A DNA stretch of 64,000 nucleotides from an uncultured delta proteobacterium (GCA_903875445.1 CAIQWD010000066.1:93890-157889), one strand, 5' to 3'; shown: positions 10,924-20,158, numbered from the stretch's first letter. The notes: generated by a model from the sequence alone, not told the origin. Translations and numbers: made by a program.

Positions 10924-11384
10924 CTAGAGTATATTCCCGCCCTTATAGTTAAAATCTATTATTTCGTCCGACACTGCCTTTGCCTATCTTGGAGAGTAAC
11001 TCTGTATGTCTCTATCTCAACACGGTTAACAAGGAGAATACAAGTTTCTGTCAAACCCGCAATCTTAATGCCCTGAAGCGGTGCGTTGGCATTCCTCGAG
11101 TCCAGGGATAATGGATATTATTCCATGGCGAGATGTCTAACTCATCAAAAAATCATATAAATCTCTTGAGGAAGTTTTTTCAAGCGGTAAGTTCAAGCAT
11201 GCTGTAAGCCATTTCAGAAAGAATCGTTACAATAAGAGGAGAAACCCGTGGTTGCCGTACATGAAACTTGCAAAATCCATCGCAGTGGGCAAATGGTCAA
11301 CCGATCAAATCAGAAGAACCAGAAAGGAAATTCCACTGAAATTTCCTGTTGATTCAAAAAATTGAGTTACCCGAGAGAAAAGTG
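10924..11384. other. Intergenic region upstream of the hsd operon
   Basis: Divergent gap of about 460 nt that should contain the hsdM promoter on the minus strand and the promoter of the calcium-binding protein gene on the plus strand. On the plus strand, a frame stays open from a stop near 11132 to a stop near 11364 without a good start. Within it, an AGGAG followed by GTG near 11249 could begin a 34-residue peptide in another frame. Neither looks like a convincing gene; this may be a decayed remnant. No repeat or RNA structure was recognised. Confidence 0.4.
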
Positions 11385-11768
11385 ATGGCTAAAACAAAAC
11401 CTCCGCAGAAAAATAACGAACGGGAAGAGCGCATAGTGATGGAGATCATCGTTGATGCATACGGCCCTGAAGAACAGGCAATGGGATGGTATTACTATCT
11501 TGACGGGATGCTGCAGTTCCCGTTCACTGCTCGTTGCAATGCAAGGCGTGCTATCTCGCCATTGCTTATCAACGATGAGGTTGATGTTATTAGGATGGCT
11601 CCAGAAGAAGAGTGCGAAAAAGAGATGTTCGTTGTTATTCGATGGAAAAATGATAGCTTGGCGGTGCCACTCTCCCAACTCACCCCCATCGATTCTACCG
11701 AGTTCGATACCCAGCAGGCGGTGGAGGATTGGCACTATTGGGTAGGTATGGGCTATCTGCTTTGCTGA
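11385..11768 (+). CDS. CcbP-type calcium-binding protein
   Basis: 127-residue acidic cytosolic protein resembling the cyanobacterial Ca2+-binding protein CcbP family (Calci_bind_CcbP). Recognisable stretches are VDAYGPEEQAMGWYYYLDG, LQFPFTARC, MAPEEECEKEMFVVIRW and LAVPLSQLTPID. In the family the acidic surface buffers calcium. I chose the ATG at 11385 (MAKTKPPQ); an upstream TTG at 11349 would add 12 residues. It stands alone between the divergent hsd operon and the convergent helicase gene, so context does not suggest a partner. Confidence 0.82.
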   Translation: MAKTKPPQKNNEREERIVMEIIVDAYGPEEQAMGWYYYLDGMLQFPFTARCNARRAISPLLINDEVDVIRMAPEEECEKEMFVVIRWKNDSLAVPLSQLTPIDSTEFDTQQAVEDWHYWVGMGYLLC

Positions 11769-11809
11769 TTTCTTCCCATCCTTCGCTCTCCCATAAGGGG
11801 AACAGCGGT

Positions 11810-14293
11810 TCAGGCTTGGGCTGCTTTATGTCGCAGGTGTGCAAGGGCATATTTGATTTCCCCGTAGCTATAGGCCTCACCTACCATCTCTTTGACCTTA
11901 CCAAGTTGTTTGTCTTCCAGGGGCAGGATAATCTGTTCAAGAGATTGCCGTTTTTCCGGCGTGAGCAGCCGGTCGATGGCAATTTCGCCCTGTTCCAGGC
12001 ATTGAGCCAGATGGCTTTCGATGGTGGTGAAGACAAAACCGCGTTTTTCGGCAATCTGCGGAATGGTTAAACCCTGGTTGAAAAGTTCGAGGGTGAGGAG
12101 TCTGGTTGGGACTTTGGGGCCTTTTGGTTCTTTGGGTTGGCCCGGCTCTTTTTGGTCCGCAGACTCTGCCGCCGCCTTGGTGGGGAGGAAGACCGCCTGG
12201 ATATTATTCTTGGCGCGGTACTCCACAACCAGGGCCACCAGTTCCTCGCCGTATCTTTCCGCCAGTTTTTCACCTATCCCTTTCAGTTTTGTAAGCGCCG
12301 GCAGAGAGTCGGGCAGGTTGACGGCGACCTGGATCAGGGTCTTCTGATGCATGACCTGGTAATGGGGTACGTTTTCTTCTTTTGCCGTCCGACTCCGCCA
12401 GTCTTTCAAGGCCTGAAAAAGTTCGGGATGGCCGACATCGGCCTCCGAGTAAATGGGCGTAAGGGCTTTTTCCTTTTGCGGTTTCGCGTCGATTGCCGCC
12501 GAGGCAACGGCTCGCAGGTACTCCGCCGAAGAAAACCCCGCCGCGCAGCACCCCACCGCCGCCCGCTTGACCGCGGTTTCTTCCAACAGCCATTTGCACA
12601 GATCCTTAGCCTTCTTGCGGATCTCCTTGTTGTCGGTTTCCACCGTAAAAAAGGCAACCATCTCGCCGATTCCCGTCGCAAATTTTTCCGCAAAATAGGC
12701 CGATGCCTTCCGTAATCGCTCGTCTATCGCGGCATCTTTGGCCGGAAGGCTGTGTTCATTGAACATCCCCTGTAACTGCCGGCGGAAATTGGCGCCGACA
12801 TTGCATATCTCATTGACGGTCTTAGTCTGCAGGTCGCGGAGATTGCCGGCACCCTCTATCCGTACCAATTCGCCGCTGCGTTCGACCGTCGAGATCAGTC
12901 GGCCGAGGAGCCCCTGCAGTCGCTGAAAATCGAAACATTCGAGGAGGAGTCGCTGTTGGTAGCGGATTTTTGCGGCGCTCAGTTGTGCCACGGTCGGAAC
13001 ATTTTCCCCGGCCTGTTCGACAAAGCGCCGCACGGCCGCGTCGGTCTTTACCGCCCGCGCCGCAAGCGGCGAACTGAGTACCATGCCTTCGAGGGTCCGG
13101 CAACGGCTGAGGGCCACATACACCTGCCCATGGGCGAAGGCGGCCTGGGCATCGATGATCGCCCGGTCGAAGGTCAGTCCCTGACTTTTATGGATGGTGA
13201 TCGCCCAGGCGAGTTTCAAAGGGTACTGGATAAAGGCGCCGATCTTGCTTTCGCTGATCTCAAGAGTCTCCTCGTTGAGGGCATATTCGATATTTTCCCA
13301 GGTTACCGGTTCGACGTCGATCTCCTCGTCGTCATCCGGGCATTTTATCGAGATTTTTTTGCCGGCGATGGCGGTGATCTTGCCGATTTTACCGTTGAAA
13401 AACCTTTTCTCGGGTGAGGGATCGTTGCGCATGAACATCACCTGGGCCGCCGTTTTCAGTTCGAGAATCTCGGCCGTCGGGTAGGAATGTTGCGGGAACT
13501 CGCCTTCAATCTCGGCCGCAAAACGATGGGTTTTTTGCGGCAGGCCGGTAAGCCGTGCCTCGTTGATGGCATCGGCACGGCTGTTGTGGGTACAGAGGGT
13601 GATATACCCCTTATTTTCGTGGTCGATGAAGCCTTCGACATGGCGGCGGTTGAGTTGCTGCAGCGTCTCCGCATCAAGGCTATTGTCGCGGACCCGGTTC
13701 AGGAGGTCGATGAATTTTTGGTCCGCCTGGCGGTAAATATGTTGCAGCTCGATGGCGATCAGTTCGGTCTGCCGCAGGACATTGCTGCTGAAAAAATAGG
13801 GGGAATCGTAGTAGGGCTGCAACAGGCGCCATTCGGCATCTTTTACCACCGGCGACAGCTGCTGCAGGTCGCCGATGAGCAGCAGCTGCACCCCGCCGAA
13901 CGGCAGGGTGTTGCGGCGGTAGCGGCGGAGAACGCTGTCCACCCCGTCCAGCAGGTCGGCCCGAACCATGCTGATTTCGTCGATCACCAGGAGATCGAGG
14001 CTTTTGATGAGATTGATCTTATCCCGGCTGAATTTGTGGCGGTTTTCGCCCTCGCTGCCGGGAATGAACGGGCCGAAAGGCATCTGAAAAAAGGAATGGA
14101 GGGTGACGCCGCCGGCATTGATCGCCGCCACCCCGGTGGGGGCGGTGACGATCATCCGCTTGGGACTCTGCTCCTTGATGCCGTGCAGAAAAGTAGTCTT
14201 GCCGGTCCCGGCTTTGCCTGTGAGAAAAATATTGCAGCCGGTGTCCCGGACAAATTCCTCGGCAAGCTGCAACAGCGGGTTATCTGTAGTCAT
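11810..14293 (-). CDS. PIF1-like ATP-dependent helicase with HRDC and HTH_40 domains
   Basis: SF1B DNA helicase of 827 residues from the ATG at 14293. The motor has Walker A GKAGTGKTT (26-34), DEIS (105-108), a motif III-like GDLQQLSP and the UvrD-C-like end motif IHKSQGLTFDRAIID with YVALSRC. After a mixed middle region there is an HRDC-like domain (around KLKGIGEKLAERYGEELV), a Pro/Lys-rich linker (KEPGQPKEPKGPKVP) and a terminal helix-turn-helix of the HTH_40 type. The architecture is known in many bacteria and is likely to act in recombination or replication-fork repair. A 13-residue upstream extension (start 14332) would overlap the previous gene and looks unlikely. Confidence 0.9.
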   Translation of the reverse strand: MTTDNPLLQLAEEFVRDTGCNIFLTGKAGTGKTTFLHGIKEQSPKRMIVTAPTGVAAINAGGVTLHSFFQMPFGPFIPGSEGENRHKFSRDKINLIKSLDLLVIDEISMVRADLLDGVDSVLRRYRRNTLPFGGVQLLLIGDLQQLSPVVKDAEWRLLQPYYDSPYFFSSNVLRQTELIAIELQHIYRQADQKFIDLLNRVRDNSLDAETLQQLNRRHVEGFIDHENKGYITLCTHNSRADAINEARLTGLPQKTHRFAAEIEGEFPQHSYPTAEILELKTAAQVMFMRNDPSPEKRFFNGKIGKITAIAGKKISIKCPDDDEEIDVEPVTWENIEYALNEETLEISESKIGAFIQYPLKLAWAITIHKSQGLTFDRAIIDAQAAFAHGQVYVALSRCRTLEGMVLSSPLAARAVKTDAAVRRFVEQAGENVPTVAQLSAAKIRYQQRLLLECFDFQRLQGLLGRLISTVERSGELVRIEGAGNLRDLQTKTVNEICNVGANFRRQLQGMFNEHSLPAKDAAIDERLRKASAYFAEKFATGIGEMVAFFTVETDNKEIRKKAKDLCKWLLEETAVKRAAVGCCAAGFSSAEYLRAVASAAIDAKPQKEKALTPIYSEADVGHPELFQALKDWRSRTAKEENVPHYQVMHQKTLIQVAVNLPDSLPALTKLKGIGEKLAERYGEELVALVVEYRAKNNIQAVFLPTKAAAESADQKEPGQPKEPKGPKVPTRLLTLELFNQGLTIPQIAEKRGFVFTTIESHLAQCLEQGEIAIDRLLTPEKRQSLEQIILPLEDKQLGKVKEMVGEAYSYGEIKYALAHLRHKAAQA

Positions 14294-14303
14294 CGGTCCG
14301 GCT

Positions 14304-15692
14304 TTATGAGTACATTTCCTCCAGGACCGCATTGATCAAGGCAATCTCTTCCTTGCCAAAACGGGCCGGGTCGTATTCCTCATCGAGCCAATCCCGGTAT
14401 TCGTCGTAGTTTTCAGCTTCCGGGTTGGCAAGAACCTCGAGAAGATACAAAAAGCCTGGTATGCCGCCGATATCTTCCGGCGGACAGGCGCGTTTACCGG
14501 CAAGGAGGAGCGGATAAGCCTTACCCTCCTCCGCTCTCAGGACTTTTTCGACGGCTATCCGGTGCAACCAGTCATCACCGTAATCGTAGATATACTGAAA
14601 TCCGGGAAGAATCTTTTTCTCTAAGGTCTTCAGGGTATATTTCGTCTCGTTTTTAGTGTCTTCGGCGTCCCACATATCGTCGTCGATGTCGGGCGAACTA
14701 TAAAAGGTGCGGTCGATGAGGAATTGATGCATGTGGCTGTCCGTCCAGCCCATACACAACTGAATGACCTTGTGTAGGCGCGCAAGGGTGGTGTCGCCCG
14801 GTACCTGAATGCGTCGCCAGATCGGCGGTTTTGCGCCCTGCAGATTGATCTTCAGCTGGAACACCGGAGCGGTGGGCGCCCCGCGCTTTTTTCCGTGCTG
14901 GGAGAAATCGACCTTGATGATCTTCGCCTCTTTTTTCGGAGGAGGTGGGGGTGCCCCACAGCACGAGCTGCCACCGGGGCAGGAGCAGCCATCGTCCTGA
15001 GGCTTTACAGCCGGACGAATCGGCAGCGGAATGGTCTGCCCACCGGTTTTTTTTCGCCGTTTTTTGTCCACCCACCGGGCATGCTTCTGCAAGGTTTCAA
15101 TGGACAGAGGCAATGTCGCCAGGAGAAAGACCTGAATCTGCACTTCCCGGTCAGGAACTTCTCCGGCAACACCCGGGAAGGTCTCCAGGAAGACCTCGTC
15201 CGGCAGCTGTTCAAACATCTCCAACATGTCGATCGGATCGACCAGACCGTTGATGGTCATGATGCTGTGCATGAGATCTTCTTTTTTTCGTTCCGCCAGT
15301 TTGGGGTATTCCTCCGGATCCCACAGCTCCTCGCGCAGGACGAGAGCCTCTTCGAAACCCGAGACCCAGCCGTATACTGCTTCCAGCTGGTCGTCATGGA
15401 GGGTATCCAGTTCGAAGGGGAAAGGGAGGTTGTCGTTTTGGAAATCGGTGACCAATTGGTTGTAAACCCTGGTCAGGCAATCGGTCATTTTCGCCATTTC
15501 CTTTTCGTTCTTCAATTCCGGCAGATCGCCACCGAAAATGATCGGAACCCATTCCTCCGGGGAGATAAACTCGGGGGTCATGGCGAGACCGAAGAGAAAG
15601 CCGTACAGTTCGTCATAGTTAAAGGCCTGCTCCGGTTCCGGGGCGAGGCGAAGGAGCTTTTCGAGGGTCTTTTTATCTTTGGTGGGTAGCAT
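14304..15692 (-). CDS. UPF0149-like domain fused to pRiA4b ORF-3 domain
   Basis: 462-residue cytosolic protein from the ATG at 15692 (MLPTKDKKTLEKLL). The N-terminal part (about 20-210) resembles the UPF0149/YecA family, with FNYDELYGFLFGLAMTPE and LDTLHDDQLEAVYGWVSGFEEA. A Cys-rich, Pro-rich linker (CSCPGGSSCCGAPPPPPKK) may bind metal. The C-terminal part (about 285-455) is a plasmid pRiA4b ORF-3-like domain, with FQLKINLQGAKPPIWRRIQV, GWTDSHMHQF and YIYDYGDDWLH. Function is unknown for both parts. It lies 10 nt upstream of the PIF1-like helicase and is probably co-transcribed. A longer start at 15785 would add a hydrophobic leader with no support. Confidence 0.8.
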   Translation of the reverse strand: MLPTKDKKTLEKLLRLAPEPEQAFNYDELYGFLFGLAMTPEFISPEEWVPIIFGGDLPELKNEKEMAKMTDCLTRVYNQLVTDFQNDNLPFPFELDTLHDDQLEAVYGWVSGFEEALVLREELWDPEEYPKLAERKKEDLMHSIMTINGLVDPIDMLEMFEQLPDEVFLETFPGVAGEVPDREVQIQVFLLATLPLSIETLQKHARWVDKKRRKKTGGQTIPLPIRPAVKPQDDGCSCPGGSSCCGAPPPPPKKEAKIIKVDFSQHGKKRGAPTAPVFQLKINLQGAKPPIWRRIQVPGDTTLARLHKVIQLCMGWTDSHMHQFLIDRTFYSSPDIDDDMWDAEDTKNETKYTLKTLEKKILPGFQYIYDYGDDWLHRIAVEKVLRAEEGKAYPLLLAGKRACPPEDIGGIPGFLYLLEVLANPEAENYDEYRDWLDEEYDPARFGKEEIALINAVLEEMYS

Positions 15693-15785
15693 TGTCGATA
15701 GGATCCGGTTAAGGTTCTGGATGAATGGGGAGATGGCTAAAGCAATAGCGGAAAAGAGGTGCAAAAGAAAGGAAAAAATGGCCAT

Positions 15786-15854
15786 TATTTCGAAACGGCA
15801 TAAGGAGCCATAACGAAACAGAAGAAAATGATCCTCTATTTCGAAACGGCTCCT
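15786..15854. repeat. 14-bp direct repeat with small inverted repeat
   Basis: The sequence TATTTCGAAACGGC occurs at 15786-15799 and again at 15837-15850. Between and across the copies, AGGAGCC (15803-15809) is inverted relative to GGCTCCT (15848-15854). The block lies between a minus-strand gene and a plus-strand gene, so it could be an operator or part of a promoter region. A nearby near-perfect hairpin at 15910-15927 (GCGCTTTT / AAAAGCGC) has no T-tract. Confidence 0.45.
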
Positions 15855-15972
15855 AAATTTACCGAGAGGAAGTTTGCTATTCCCGAAAAACTCATTTATA
15901 TCGTAGGGAGCGCTTTTTGAAAAGCGCGAAAGAAAATAGGCTCAACGCAGATCGCTCTTTTTCGGGAAATTC

Positions 15973-16707
15973 ATGAGAGTCGCAGTTTTTTCGGACATTC
16001 ACGCCAACCTGGAAGCGCTTGAGGCGGTGCTCGCCGACGCCGCGCGGCAGCAGGCTGACCGCTATGTGTGTCTTGGCGATGTAGTCGGTTATGGCGCCAA
16101 TCCCAATGAATGCATTGAACTGCTGCGCACCCTCCCTGATTGCCCCTGCCTGCTCGGCAACCATGATGCCGCCGTTCTCGGTATTCCCATCAATATGCGG
16201 CAGGAAGCGCGGCGGGCGATTAACTGGACGCGGGACGTCCTTTCAAAAACCGGGCTATGGTTTTTGAAAGAGATGGAGGATCTTATTAAGTGGCAGGATA
16301 TTTTTTTCTGTCACTCCAACCCTTATCGCCCACGCAACTGGTACTACGTGACGGAGAAGACCTATATAGCCAGCTCCTTTGCCCGCTCGAAGGCGAAGAT
16401 TCTTTTTGTCGGCCATACCCATGTGCCTGTAGCCATTACCCGAAAAAACTTCTTCTGTGTGTATATCCGCTCGCCGCAACATACCATGACCGTGCCGGCG
16501 GCGGAACTCAACCGCCAGATCTTCAACTGCGGCAGTGTCGGCCAGCCCCGGGACGGCGACCCTCGCGCCTCATACCTGATCTATGACGATCAGCGGCGGA
16601 CCATCGAATTCTACCGGGTCGCCTACGATCATCAGCGCACCGCCGAAAAAATTCTTGCGGCCGGACTGCCGGAGGCCTTCGCCTTGCGGCTGGCCGACGG
16701 TCGGTAA
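15973..16707 (+). CDS. Metallophosphoesterase (calcineurin-like, YfcE type)
   Basis: 244-residue soluble phosphoesterase with a dinuclear metal site. All blocks are visible: FSDIHAN (D8, H10), GDVVGYGANP (metal Asp), GNHDAAV (Asn-His), FCHSNP, GHTHVPV, and a final NCGSVGQPRDGDPRASY. The substrate is not evident; relatives include phosphodiesterases and protein phosphatases. The ATG sits on FSDIHAN with only six residues before the motif, normal for the family. Its stop is 1 nt from the stop of the convergent Ser/Thr kinase gene, so the two may share a transcription end. Confidence 0.92.
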   Translation: MRVAVFSDIHANLEALEAVLADAARQQADRYVCLGDVVGYGANPNECIELLRTLPDCPCLLGNHDAAVLGIPINMRQEARRAINWTRDVLSKTGLWFLKEMEDLIKWQDIFFCHSNPYRPRNWYYVTEKTYIASSFARSKAKILFVGHTHVPVAITRKNFFCVYIRSPQHTMTVPAAELNRQIFNCGSVGQPRDGDPRASYLIYDDQRRTIEFYRVAYDHQRTAEKILAAGLPEAFALRLADGR

Positions 16708-16708
16708 A

Positions 16709-18061
16709 TCAGTTCGGCAGCAGTTCCCCGCGACCGAACTGGGGAAAGCTGTCGCGGAGATCATTTTCCAACTCGGTGGCGTTCTCATAGCGCTTGTCCA
16801 GATCCTTTTGCAGGCAGCGCATGATGATTCTTTCCAGGCCCACGTCAAGGGCCGGATTGATCAGGCGTGGTGCCCGGCTTTCAACGGTTGTATCGATATC
16901 CATTGGATAATGATCGTTCAGCTGGAAATAGGGAACGGCATTGGTGGCGAAGATGTAGAGAATGACGCCGATGGCCCAGACATCGCTGGCTATGCAGCTT
17001 TTGCCCTCAAACTGCTCCGGCGGCATAAAATTGACGGTGCCGGCGGAACTGCCTTCGGCGGTCTGCCAGGAAAGGTCACGGGCGATACCGAAATCGAGCA
17101 GCTTCACCAGCCCGGTCTTGGTAATGATGATGTTTTCCGGCTTGATGTCGCGGTGCAGGATTTTATGCTTATGCGCATATGACACCACCGAGACGATTTG
17201 CAGAAAATAGCGTTCCTTAGCGAGCGCCGAAATCCCGCGCTCCAGCATCTCCTGCAGGGTAGGACCTTCGACATACTCCTGAATGAGGATAAACCGGCCG
17301 CTGTCTTTGACGACCTCGATGAGTTGTACGATATTCGGATGGTGCACCAGCCTTTTCAAGATGGCGGCCGAGCGTAATACCCCGATGTTCATGGCCGGTG
17401 AATGCGGCGTCTTGGCCACGGCGACGCGATTGGTGCCGTACTCTTTCACCAGCCAAACAATGCCGAAACCGCCGACCCCAAGACGGCGAATCTGCTGCCA
17501 GCGCTCGGAAATGTGTTCGGTTTTCGCCAGTTTGATGAGGGATTTCGGTGAAAAAAAGCTCAAGCCTCCCTGGAAATAATCGACTATCCGCTCCCAGCCT
17601 TCCCTGGTCGTCTGGTTGTCATTGGTAGGTGATATCGGCATTACCGAATCCTGACGGGGGACGGCCTGACCCAGGGCTTGACCCATTTCCAATAAGATCA
17701 GAAAACTTATGGAGAACCTGCTTTCGTTGATCGGCAATTCGATAAAGTCATCGGCTCCGGCACTCAGATACTTCTTGATTTCTCCGAGATTTTGCCTGGG
17801 TACCAGGACCAGAAAAGGGACTAAGGTGCCGACGAAATCGCGGATCAGCTGGATGACCCGGGTTTGTCGCGGGTGTTCGGAATCGATATGGTAGATGACC
17901 AGACAAATCTTTTTGGTCGGGTTATTTTTGACAAAGTTGCGTACCGTTCCGATGGTCAGGGCCACGGTGTCGATCTCAAAGGAGGAGACCAGGTTGTCGA
18001 CCAGGGTGGCCATCGCGCTTGACAGGCCGAAGGTCAATATGGTTTCAGTTGGAGCCTTCAA
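16709..18061 (-). CDS. Ser/Thr protein kinase with degenerate receiver domain
   Basis: 450-residue cytosolic kinase. The N-terminal 125 residues have a receiver-like layout, but the phospho-acceptor position in CLVIYHID appears to be His58 and the conserved Lys of the K-P motif is lost (GADDFIELPI), so it cannot work as a normal receiver. The kinase domain (about 190-445) is intact: glycine loop GVGGFGIVW, Lys217 in VAVAK, HRDIKPEN (302-309), DFG (322-324) and the P-E of the APE motif as MPPEQF. No membrane segment is seen. Convergent with a metallophosphoesterase gene, 1 nt apart. Substrates are unknown. Confidence 0.93.
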   Translation of the reverse strand: MKAPTETILTFGLSSAMATLVDNLVSSFEIDTVALTIGTVRNFVKNNPTKKICLVIYHIDSEHPRQTRVIQLIRDFVGTLVPFLVLVPRQNLGEIKKYLSAGADDFIELPINESRFSISFLILLEMGQALGQAVPRQDSVMPISPTNDNQTTREGWERIVDYFQGGLSFFSPKSLIKLAKTEHISERWQQIRRLGVGGFGIVWLVKEYGTNRVAVAKTPHSPAMNIGVLRSAAILKRLVHHPNIVQLIEVVKDSGRFILIQEYVEGPTLQEMLERGISALAKERYFLQIVSVVSYAHKHKILHRDIKPENIIITKTGLVKLLDFGIARDLSWQTAEGSSAGTVNFMPPEQFEGKSCIASDVWAIGVILYIFATNAVPYFQLNDHYPMDIDTTVESRAPRLINPALDVGLERIIMRCLQKDLDKRYENATELENDLRDSFPQFGRGELLPN

Positions 18062-18271
18062 ATCGTTCCTTTTATCACCATAAAGTGACTCATGGATTCA
18101 GCCTATCAAATGAACCGCTAGTCCGGCAATTGTTTTTTGCCCTGCTTTTCGAAATGTCTGCGGAATTCCGCAGACAAAGCCGGGTGGCGCTTGCGAAAAG
18201 AAGGAAGAACCAATAGTATTGAAAGAAAACATTCTCCTCTTCTAAGGCAAAACCATCAGCTGGAGGGCGCT

Positions 18272-20158
18272 ATGATAAGCAAGTCGGGATATTGGGCGGA
18301 CAATTACCAAAACAGTCGATTGTCGGTCGACGATGCTATCGCCAAAATCAAATCAGGGCAGCGAATTTTTATCGGCTCCTCCTGTGGCGAGCCGCAGCGA
18401 TTGGTCAAAGGACTGGCCGATGCCGGGACCACTTTTACCGACTTGGAAATTGTCAGGATGTTCAGCGGCGAAAGTACTTCTTTATCCCGCATTGCCGAAA
18501 AATCGAAATCCCAGAATCTCAATATCCGCTCCTTTTATCTCGGCTCGGCGAACTCCAAGAGTTTTAAGGGCGATCTGCGCTTTATTACCCCGATCAATCT
18601 TTCCGATGTCCACAAGTTGATCAAGTCGCGGCTGCTGCCCCTGCAGGTCGCCCTCATTCAAGTGAGCCCGCCCGATGATTTCGGCTGGATGAGCCTCGGT
18701 ATCTCCGTCGATGTCACCGCCTCGGCCGCCGCCGCCGCCGATCTGGTCATCGCCCAGGTGAACCGGCATATGCCCCGCGTCCTCGGCCGCAGTTCCATCC
18801 ATGTCAACGATATCGACTATTTCGTCGAACATGATGAAAAACTGATTGAGATAGGTACCTATCCGGATGTAGCCATGGCCGGGATGATCGCCCGCTATAT
18901 TGCCCGTTTGATTGAGGACGGTTCTACCATGCAGATGTCGTTGGGCGGCACCTCCCAGGCCAACATAGAGGCACTGATGGAGAAAAATGACCTGGGGATT
19001 CATTCCCAGTATATGACCAACACCATCATGAAACTGATAGCCATGGGGGTAGTGAACAATAAAAGAAAGGGTTTCAATACCGGCAAAGTCATCTGTAGCA
19101 ATGCCATCGGTGACCAGGAACTCTACGATATGCTCGAAAACAATACGGCGATTGAATTTCACCCTTCGAAATATGTCAATGATCCGAGGAAAATTGCCAA
19201 AAACAACCGCATGGTGGCGATGAATATGTGCCGGCAAATCGATCTCACTGGACAGGTGGTAGCCGATGCCCTGCCTTTCAATAATTTTTCCGGGGTGACC
19301 GGAATTCTCGATTTTTTCCGCGGTGCAGCCCTGTCCAAAGGCGGCAAATCGATCCTCATGCTGACCTCAACTACCAACAATAACAAGAACAGCCGGATCG
19401 TGCCGATGCTGCAGAACGCCGCCGTGGTTGTGCCCCGCAGCGAGGTGCAGTATGTGGTGACCGAGTTCGGTTCGGTGAACCTCTTCGGCAAATCCATCCA
19501 GGAGCGGGCTACCGCTTTGATAAGTATCGCCCATCCCGATTTCCGCGACTGGTTGTTCGATGAGGCGAAAGAACTCGGGCTCCTCGGGCCGGAACGTACT
19601 CTCAGAGAAGAGATGCATTCGATCTATCCTTTGGGGCTTGAGGAAACCAGAGTCGTCGACAATCACCGCATCACCTTCAGGCCGGTTAAACTGACCGATG
19701 AGAGAATCCTCCAGGAGCATTATTACGGTCTGGATAAAATCGATGTGGTGTCGCGCTTTTTTCATGAGAAAACGAGTTTTGTCCACAAGCAGATCGAACG
19801 CACCTTTGTCATCGATTACATTAAGGATCTGACCATACTTGCGGTTGAAGGACCGCCCGGCTTCGAGAAAATTCTGGCGGTAGGTGAATACTATCTCGAT
19901 CCGGAGACCCAACTGGCCGAGATAGCCTTCTCGGTGGTCAAGGACTGGCAGGGCCGGGGTCTCTCGTCCATCGTTATCATAAAGCTCGCGGAAGCCGCTA
20001 AAAGAAACGGTATCAAGGGCCTCACCGCCTTTACCTCAAGAGAAAATAAAAGGATGGTGAAACTCTTCAACACCTTGGATTATGAGGTGAAAACCACCAC
20101 CCAAGGGGAAATGATTCATCTTCAGGCATTTTTCACCAAAATTAAGAATCCAGCTTAA
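18272..20158 (+). CDS. Acetyl-CoA hydrolase/transferase-family protein with C-terminal GNAT domain
   Basis: 628-residue two-domain enzyme. Residues about 1-430 form an acetyl-CoA hydrolase / 4-hydroxybutyrate CoA-transferase domain, with DDFGWMSLGISVD, the C-terminal signature YVVTEFGSVNLFGKS and ALISIAHPDFRDWL. Residues about 450-620 form a GNAT acyltransferase, with acyl-CoA loop DWQGRGLSSIVI and TSRENKRMVKLFNTLDYEV. Such fusions may link CoA-ester metabolism with acylation, but substrates are not deducible. The ATG at 18272 has a GGAGGG site 5 nt upstream, so the longer open frame from 18137 is rejected. Its 3' end overlaps the convergent sulP gene by 17 nt. Confidence 0.92.
   Translation: MISKSGYWADNYQNSRLSVDDAIAKIKSGQRIFIGSSCGEPQRLVKGLADAGTTFTDLEIVRMFSGESTSLSRIAEKSKSQNLNIRSFYLGSANSKSFKGDLRFITPINLSDVHKLIKSRLLPLQVALIQVSPPDDFGWMSLGISVDVTASAAAAADLVIAQVNRHMPRVLGRSSIHVNDIDYFVEHDEKLIEIGTYPDVAMAGMIARYIARLIEDGSTMQMSLGGTSQANIEALMEKNDLGIHSQYMTNTIMKLIAMGVVNNKRKGFNTGKVICSNAIGDQELYDMLENNTAIEFHPSKYVNDPRKIAKNNRMVAMNMCRQIDLTGQVVADALPFNNFSGVTGILDFFRGAALSKGGKSILMLTSTTNNNKNSRIVPMLQNAAVVVPRSEVQYVVTEFGSVNLFGKSIQERATALISIAHPDFRDWLFDEAKELGLLGPERTLREEMHSIYPLGLEETRVVDNHRITFRPVKLTDERILQEHYYGLDKIDVVSRFFHEKTSFVHKQIERTFVIDYIKDLTILAVEGPPGFEKILAVGEYYLDPETQLAEIAFSVVKDWQGRGLSSIVIIKLAEAAKRNGIKGLTAFTSRENKRMVKLFNTLDYEVKTTTQGEMIHLQAFFTKIKNPA

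Noticed and set aside
15910..15927. Hairpin as intrinsic terminator
   Set aside because: Perfect arms but no T-run after it, and no transcript should end at that place between divergent genes.
18137..18271. Longer start of the CoA-hydrolase-GNAT gene
   Set aside because: The 45 extra residues lack family resemblance; GGAGGG just before the ATG at 18272 decides the start.
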